Part shown: in pieces, positions 60,102 to 64,000 of the stretch | Position numbering within the stretch: position 1 is the first letter of the stretch | Layout: the number at the start of each line of letters is the position of its first letter | Assembly: GCF_004362805.1 (NCBI RefSeq) | Contig: NZ_SNYF01000009.1 | Location: 124,001 to 188,000 of the forward strand | DNA length: 64,000 nucleotides | Source of the DNA: Algoriphagus boseongensis | GTDB lineage: Bacteria > Bacteroidota > Bacteroidia > Cytophagales > Cyclobacteriaceae | Direction: 5' to 3' | Program-made: the position numbers and the translations under genes | Notes under the pieces: model-generated | Told to the model about the DNA's origin: nothing | Database searches by the model: none | Seen by the model: the letters and a program-made list of their open reading frames with translations, nothing else

Positions 60102-62801
60102 TTAATCGGGCATCAGGTACTCAAAGAGCTGCTTCCCGGATCGGGTTCGAATTCGGTATTGTTTTTCAGCCGCGGAATGGGTGATTTGAATTTTTCCTGT
60201 GCTTTCCAAAGGAGTTTCGGTAAGCAGCGTGCCCTTTAAATCATAAAGGAATCCAAAGCCCTGGACGGGATCGGTGACCGCGATGATTTTTCTCTCCGAG
60301 CCAAAATCATAAAAATTTACCAAGAGTTCTTCCCCAGAATGGGAAAGGGTGCAAAGTGTATTTTCCTCGGGATCCAGGATCTTGGTCTTGTTAAATTGAC
60401 GGATCAAAATCAAGTAAGAATTCCCATTCTGATCAGGGATCAACTCAAATTGATCATCCCGGTTTTCCTTGATGAGCTGGTTTCTATAGATGATTTCCCC
60501 GGAAAAATTACCTGCAATGACTTCTCCCGTTTTGGAAATCCCATGGATTCCCTGCCCTTTGGTTTTTCCTTCTGAAGAAACCAAAAGAGCGGTTTTCAAT
60601 TCTTTTCCAAAAGCAATTGGTCCGCCCGGTTGCTTTTCTCCTCTTCTGTTGAGAAGATGGAAATTCCCGCTGATTCCCTGAGCCACCATGTAATCTCCTT
60701 TTCCGGCTACCCGAATATGAGCCGGGGATTGGATGACTTCTTCACCAAGTTTGAGTGGATTCCATCCCTCCAGTTTATTTCCTTCCTTGTCCAGAAGCCA
60801 GAGATTCCCAGCAGATGTGGCTACAAAGTATCTATACTCCTTGGAATTGTCATAATCCACCAGATTTAACTGGGTTATCGATTCATTGCCCAGAGAAATC
60901 GGATAGCCAGGAAGTGGATTTCCCAAGCGGTCAATGCCGTAGATATATTTATTGGTAGCCAGAAGGACCTGTAGCTTTCCGTTTTTGTAATAGTCAATCT
61001 GAAAAGCCTCGGAAATAACTTGCCCAGAAAGTGGAACGGAATAAACCGTTTCTCCTCCCGAGTTCACCAGATGAAGGACGCTATTTTCATCTTGAACAAG
61101 GATATCCTCTGTTCTGTCATTGAAGTTTGCGATTGCCTTGGGACCAAAAGAAAGTGAGGTGGCGAAGGAAACTTGTTTATTTGGGGTCAAAACCAAAGAA
61201 GCGGTCTTTGGGGCTTCTGCCATTCTACCAGCTTGAAAGGGAAGAAGCAAAGAGACTTCTTTTTTACCTGCTATTTCATTGATCCGCAGGGTTAAATAAG
61301 GAAAAGACTTGAAAACCGATCCATATTTCTGGAGAAAGGAACTCCAGGTAGGATTAGAGTTTTTGGTCCATTTGCTCCAGATTTTAGGAAGGATGAATGT
61401 TTTGCTATAGCCTGAGGAAGGGTTGATAGACATGGATTCACCGGAGGAGGATCTATTCCATGTATTTCCAACCCGGACATCATCCAAAATCATTTTCATC
61501 CCGGGAGCGGAATTGGCTAGAATTAGGATTTCACCCAGTAAGGCAATATGGGTTTGGGTAAAGCCTTGATATTTTCCTTTGAAAACATGGGCAGGAAATT
61601 CCTCTTCTGGGAAAAATAAGATCTCATTTTCCAAATAAAAATCCCGGGAATGCCCTTCCGTTTGGTTGCTGTATTCATTCAAATAAGCCCAGACCTGCTC
61701 AGGATTGGAGCATCTTGCAAATACTGCAAGGTTATTCTCTTGGTTGGCTACGGATTCGAGTTCCAAGAAATATTGCTCTCCGGTGAAGAAATCCAAAAAT
61801 CCCCGATCTAAAAGTCGGGCTTGAATTTCCCCGCTTACTGTTGATTTAGGAGTGAAAGCGCGATTTTCTAATTTTTGAGATTCATAAATTCCATCCAGAT
61901 TAATCTGTGTAAGCGAAAGCGTTCGGTTGGAAATCAGTTTTTCAAATTCTGAGAAATTAGCCTTGATAGAAGGTAAGAAACTTGCTTCCTGATCCAAGAG
62001 GGCTATTCCTCTGAACTCCAGCTGATTTTCTTCGAAGAATAGATCCAAAGCCACCACTTGCTGAGCAATTGCCAATTCCTGAGCTAAAGGAGAATCCTTT
62101 GAGGAACCGATTCCAGATAAGCCTTTGGATAGTCCTTTTGAAGTGAGATATAATCTTCCAATTCCTTCAGGCTGGTCTAGGTTTTCTCCCAGTTTATTTG
62201 CCAAAGAATTCGGGTTATCACTTAAAAAAAGCCGAATTGCGTCTTCCACCAAAAAAGAAGATTCTGATACCAGCAGGACATTATTCAAATGGGAGATGGT
62301 CCATTTTCTAGAGTTTTGTGCGTCAAAGTATTCCCAGACAGGTTGATCACTGTAGGATCTTTCTTGTATTCTGGATTTCTCAGGGATTTTGGTTTTGATT
62401 TCCTCAATCAGTTCCAAGGGTTCTTTACTCTCCAGATCTAGCGTAAAAAGTAGATCAAAGCTATCTGCTCCAGTAGTATGGTAACTGACGGTAATGTGTT
62501 TGTTTTGTAGGATTTTTGTGACAAATCCAGATTTTCCGGTGAGGCTGTCTAAAGTCACCAGATTGGTGGAAAAATTTTCAAAAGCTGGGAGTTGAGATAA
62601 AATCCCCCATACAGGCTGTTGGACTAATTCATTCCAGGCTTGGTCTCCCTGATAAGTTTCAAAGGTGAAAGCGGCCTCAGCTGAAATCAGCTCTAAGTTG
62701 TTGATGGATTTACCTGAAAAGTATTTTTTGTAAAGGGTGTACCCTCCCCAAGCCAATAAAATTAGAGCAACAAGAATAAAAAGGCTTTTCAGGATTTTCA
62801 C
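60102..62801 (-). CDS. Large membrane-anchored protein with DUF3352-like and beta-propeller regions
   Basis: The 899-residue product starts with an uncleaved-looking membrane anchor (FILVALILLAWGGYTLYKKYF). Residues about 40-540 resemble DUF3352-type envelope proteins (ISAEAAFTFETYQGDQAWNEL, LYLTSKGL, VVALDLFFEENQLEFRGIALL). From about 560 onward, repeated blade-like units (ILVQDENSVLHLVNSGGETVY, IYGIDRLGNPLPGYP, LWLLDKEGNKLEGW, FHLLNRRGEKQPGGP) suggest a PQQ/WD-like beta-propeller. No function is known to me. It lies between mdh and the MscS-like gene, all on the minus strand. Confidence 0.75.
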   Translation of the reverse strand: MKILKSLFILVALILLAWGGYTLYKKYFSGKSINNLELISAEAAFTFETYQGDQAWNELVQQPVWGILSQLPAFENFSTNLVTLDSLTGKSGFVTKILQNKHITVSYHTTGADSFDLLFTLDLESKEPLELIEEIKTKIPEKSRIQERSYSDQPVWEYFDAQNSRKWTISHLNNVLLVSESSFLVEDAIRLFLSDNPNSLANKLGENLDQPEGIGRLYLTSKGLSKGLSGIGSSKDSPLAQELAIAQQVVALDLFFEENQLEFRGIALLDQEASFLPSIKANFSEFEKLISNRTLSLTQINLDGIYESQKLENRAFTPKSTVSGEIQARLLDRGFLDFFTGEQYFLELESVANQENNLAVFARCSNPEQVWAYLNEYSNQTEGHSRDFYLENEILFFPEEEFPAHVFKGKYQGFTQTHIALLGEILILANSAPGMKMILDDVRVGNTWNRSSSGESMSINPSSGYSKTFILPKIWSKWTKNSNPTWSSFLQKYGSVFKSFPYLTLRINEIAGKKEVSLLLPFQAGRMAEAPKTASLVLTPNKQVSFATSLSFGPKAIANFNDRTEDILVQDENSVLHLVNSGGETVYSVPLSGQVISEAFQIDYYKNGKLQVLLATNKYIYGIDRLGNPLPGYPISLGNESITQLNLVDYDNSKEYRYFVATSAGNLWLLDKEGNKLEGWNPLKLGEEVIQSPAHIRVAGKGDYMVAQGISGNFHLLNRRGEKQPGGPIAFGKELKTALLVSSEGKTKGQGIHGISKTGEVIAGNFSGEIIYRNQLIKENRDDQFELIPDQNGNSYLILIRQFNKTKILDPEENTLCTLSHSGEELLVNFYDFGSERKIIAVTDPVQGFGFLYDLKGTLLTETPLESTGKIQITHSAAEKQYRIRTRSGKQLFEYLMPD

Positions 62802-62836
62802 TTTGCTTGTTTGGGCGAATCTGACCTTAGTTTACG

Positions 62837-62880
62837 AAAAAGACCCAAGAATCGCCTCATTAATAACGATCCTTGGGTCA
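62837..62880 (-). terminator. Terminator after mdh
   Basis: On the minus strand GACCCAAGGATCG pairs with CGATTCTTGGGTC (one G-T pair) across a 12-base loop, followed by TTTTT. It begins about 20 bases after the mdh stop and separates mdh from the next gene. Confidence 0.9.
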
Positions 62881-62900
62881 ATTTTCTTGATTACCGGATA

Positions 62901-63836
62901 TTATTTACCCAGTTTATCCAACACGTTCATTACTTCTTTCACGTGTCCTCTTGAAGTTTCCAATAATGCTTTTTCCTCAGCGTTTAGGTCAAGCTCGATA
63001 ACTTTTTCGATACCGTTTTTGCCCAAAATCACTGGAACGCCTAGGTAGCAATCATCGATTCCGTATTCTCCATCCAGTTTGATACATACTGGGAATACTC
63101 TTCTCTGATTTTTCAAGATGGCTTCAACCATTTGAGCTGCTGCAGATCCTGGAGCATACCAAGCAGAAGTACCCATCAATTTCACCAATTCTCCACCACC
63201 GAACTTGGTTCTTTCGATGATCGCGTCCAATTTGTCTTTGTCTACCAATTCAGTCACTGGGATACCAGCTACAGTAGTATATCTTGGAAGCGGAACCATG
63301 GTGTCACCATGTCCACCCATCAAAATAGCCTGGATTTCTTTTCCAGATACATTTAGCTCTTCAGCCAAAAATGCTCTGTAACGAGCAGTATCCAAGATGC
63401 CCGCCATACCCATTACTTTGGTACGAGGAAGGCCAGAAGTCAAATGCGCCTGATAAGTCATCACGTCCAAAGGATTGGAAACCACGATGATGATCGCATT
63501 TGGAGAATACTTGATCACGTTTTCAGTAACGGATTTCACGATACCTGCATTGGTCTCGATCAAATCGTCACGGGTCATGCCTGGTTTTCTTGGAAGACCA
63601 GAAGTGATCACCACTACGTCTGAGTTAGCAGTCTTGCTGTAGTCGTTGGTGCTGCCTACTGTTCTGCTGTCATACTGATTGATTGGAGCTTTTTGCCAAA
63701 TATCCAAGGCTTTACCTTCGGCAATACCTTCTTTGATATCTACCAAAACAATCTCTTCGGCTACTTCGCGATAGGCTAAAACGTCAGCACAGGTGGCTCC
63801 TACGTTACCTGCACCTACTACGGTTACTTTGCTCAT
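62901..63836 (-). CDS. mdh: Malate dehydrogenase
   Basis: From the ATG at 63836 the product is 311 residues and begins MSKVTVVGAGNVGATCADVLA, the NAD-binding motif; the in-frame ATG at 63863 adds nine residues lacking family support. Further motifs are VVVITSGLPRKPGMTRDDL, SNPLDVMTY and the catalytic histidine in AILMGGHGDTMVPLPRY. It is the LDH-like type of malate dehydrogenase that oxidises malate to oxaloacetate in the TCA cycle. The arginine in GLPRKPGMTR favours malate over lactate. It ends with a strong terminator. Confidence 0.97.
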   Translation of the reverse strand: MSKVTVVGAGNVGATCADVLAYREVAEEIVLVDIKEGIAEGKALDIWQKAPINQYDSRTVGSTNDYSKTANSDVVVITSGLPRKPGMTRDDLIETNAGIVKSVTENVIKYSPNAIIIVVSNPLDVMTYQAHLTSGLPRTKVMGMAGILDTARYRAFLAEELNVSGKEIQAILMGGHGDTMVPLPRYTTVAGIPVTELVDKDKLDAIIERTKFGGGELVKLMGTSAWYAPGSAAAQMVEAILKNQRRVFPVCIKLDGEYGIDDCYLGVPVILGKNGIEKVIELDLNAEEKALLETSRGHVKEVMNVLDKLGK

Positions 63837-64000
63837 GATTTTATATGTTTTTGTTGAATGCACTTAAAAAGCGGCGCTAAGATATTAAACAACAACAAGG
63901 AATTGAAGCCTGTTTCGGAATACTTTGGCTAGGCCTTGAGATTTTTGATAAATGAAAAATGCGGAGGATGAGGGGATTATTCAAACATCTGTCTGAGGCT

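Noticed and set aside
63877..63884. Possible mdh -7 element (TATCTTAG on the minus strand)
   Set aside because: One mismatch to TAnnTTTG and no TTTG-like partner near 19 bases upstream.
63977..64000. Possible last codons of a minus-strand gene (SLRQMFE, stop)
   Set aside because: Only seven residues and a stop lie in the window. The frame is consistent with the end of a gene upstream of mdh, but eight codons are too few to support a call.

Overview
The window comes from a member of the Bacteroidota, most probably order Cytophagales and a Cyclobacteriaceae-type organism such as Algoriphagus. The placement rests on SusC/SusD outer-membrane proteins, Bacteroidota-restricted families (DUF5686, DUF5916, DUF4249, DUF3467), ribosomal genes mostly without Shine-Dalgarno sequences, and promoters of the Bacteroidota primary-sigma type (TTTG, 19 bases, TAnnTTTG). 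The genus is inferred from protein style, not from a search.

Layout. Bases 1-9515 are accessory, envelope-directed genes: a SusD fragment and a SusC receptor on the minus strand behind a 20-base perfect palindrome that looks like a LacI-family operator, then a DUF5686 protein (+) and a DUF5916 beta-barrel protein (-) that converge. Bases 9715-14460 hold frr and pyrH, a lone biotin-carrier protein, and an M1 lipoprotein aminopeptidase. Bases 14607-16361 carry tRNA-Tyr, tRNA-Gly, tRNA-Thr, tuf and tRNA-Trp.

Bases 16377-45985 are the information-processing core: secE, nusG, rplK, rplA, rplJ, rplL, rpoB, rpoC, a DUF3467 gene, rpsL, rpsG, fusA, rpsJ, and then the S10, spc and alpha clusters from rplC to rplQ, including secY, map, infA and rpoA. 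All are on the plus strand. Hairpin terminators and sigma-type promoters divide the block into transcription units: tRNA-Trp/secE to rplL or rpoC, rpsL to rpsJ, and rplC to rplQ with a possible internal start before rpsH.

Bases 46102-51143 hold carA, eno, a DivIC/FtsB-like cell-division gene, a small outer-membrane protein, and a cysteine pair (serine acetyltransferase and cysteine synthase). A Tat-exported sugar-isomerase-like protein faces them. Bases 52205-58379 form an exported four-gene set: an unknown secreted protein, a TonB receptor with an STN-like domain, a DUF4249 lipoprotein and an MG2-like protein. The minus strand then carries an MscS-family channel, a large anchored beta-propeller protein of unknown role, and mdh.

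Most of the window is conserved core genome. No insertion sequences, phage genes, CRISPR arrays, rRNA genes or broken genes were seen. The least explained parts are the exported cluster at 52205-58379, the 899-residue protein at 60102-62801, the operator-like palindrome at 4310-4329, and the perfect Shine-Dalgarno sequence before rplE.
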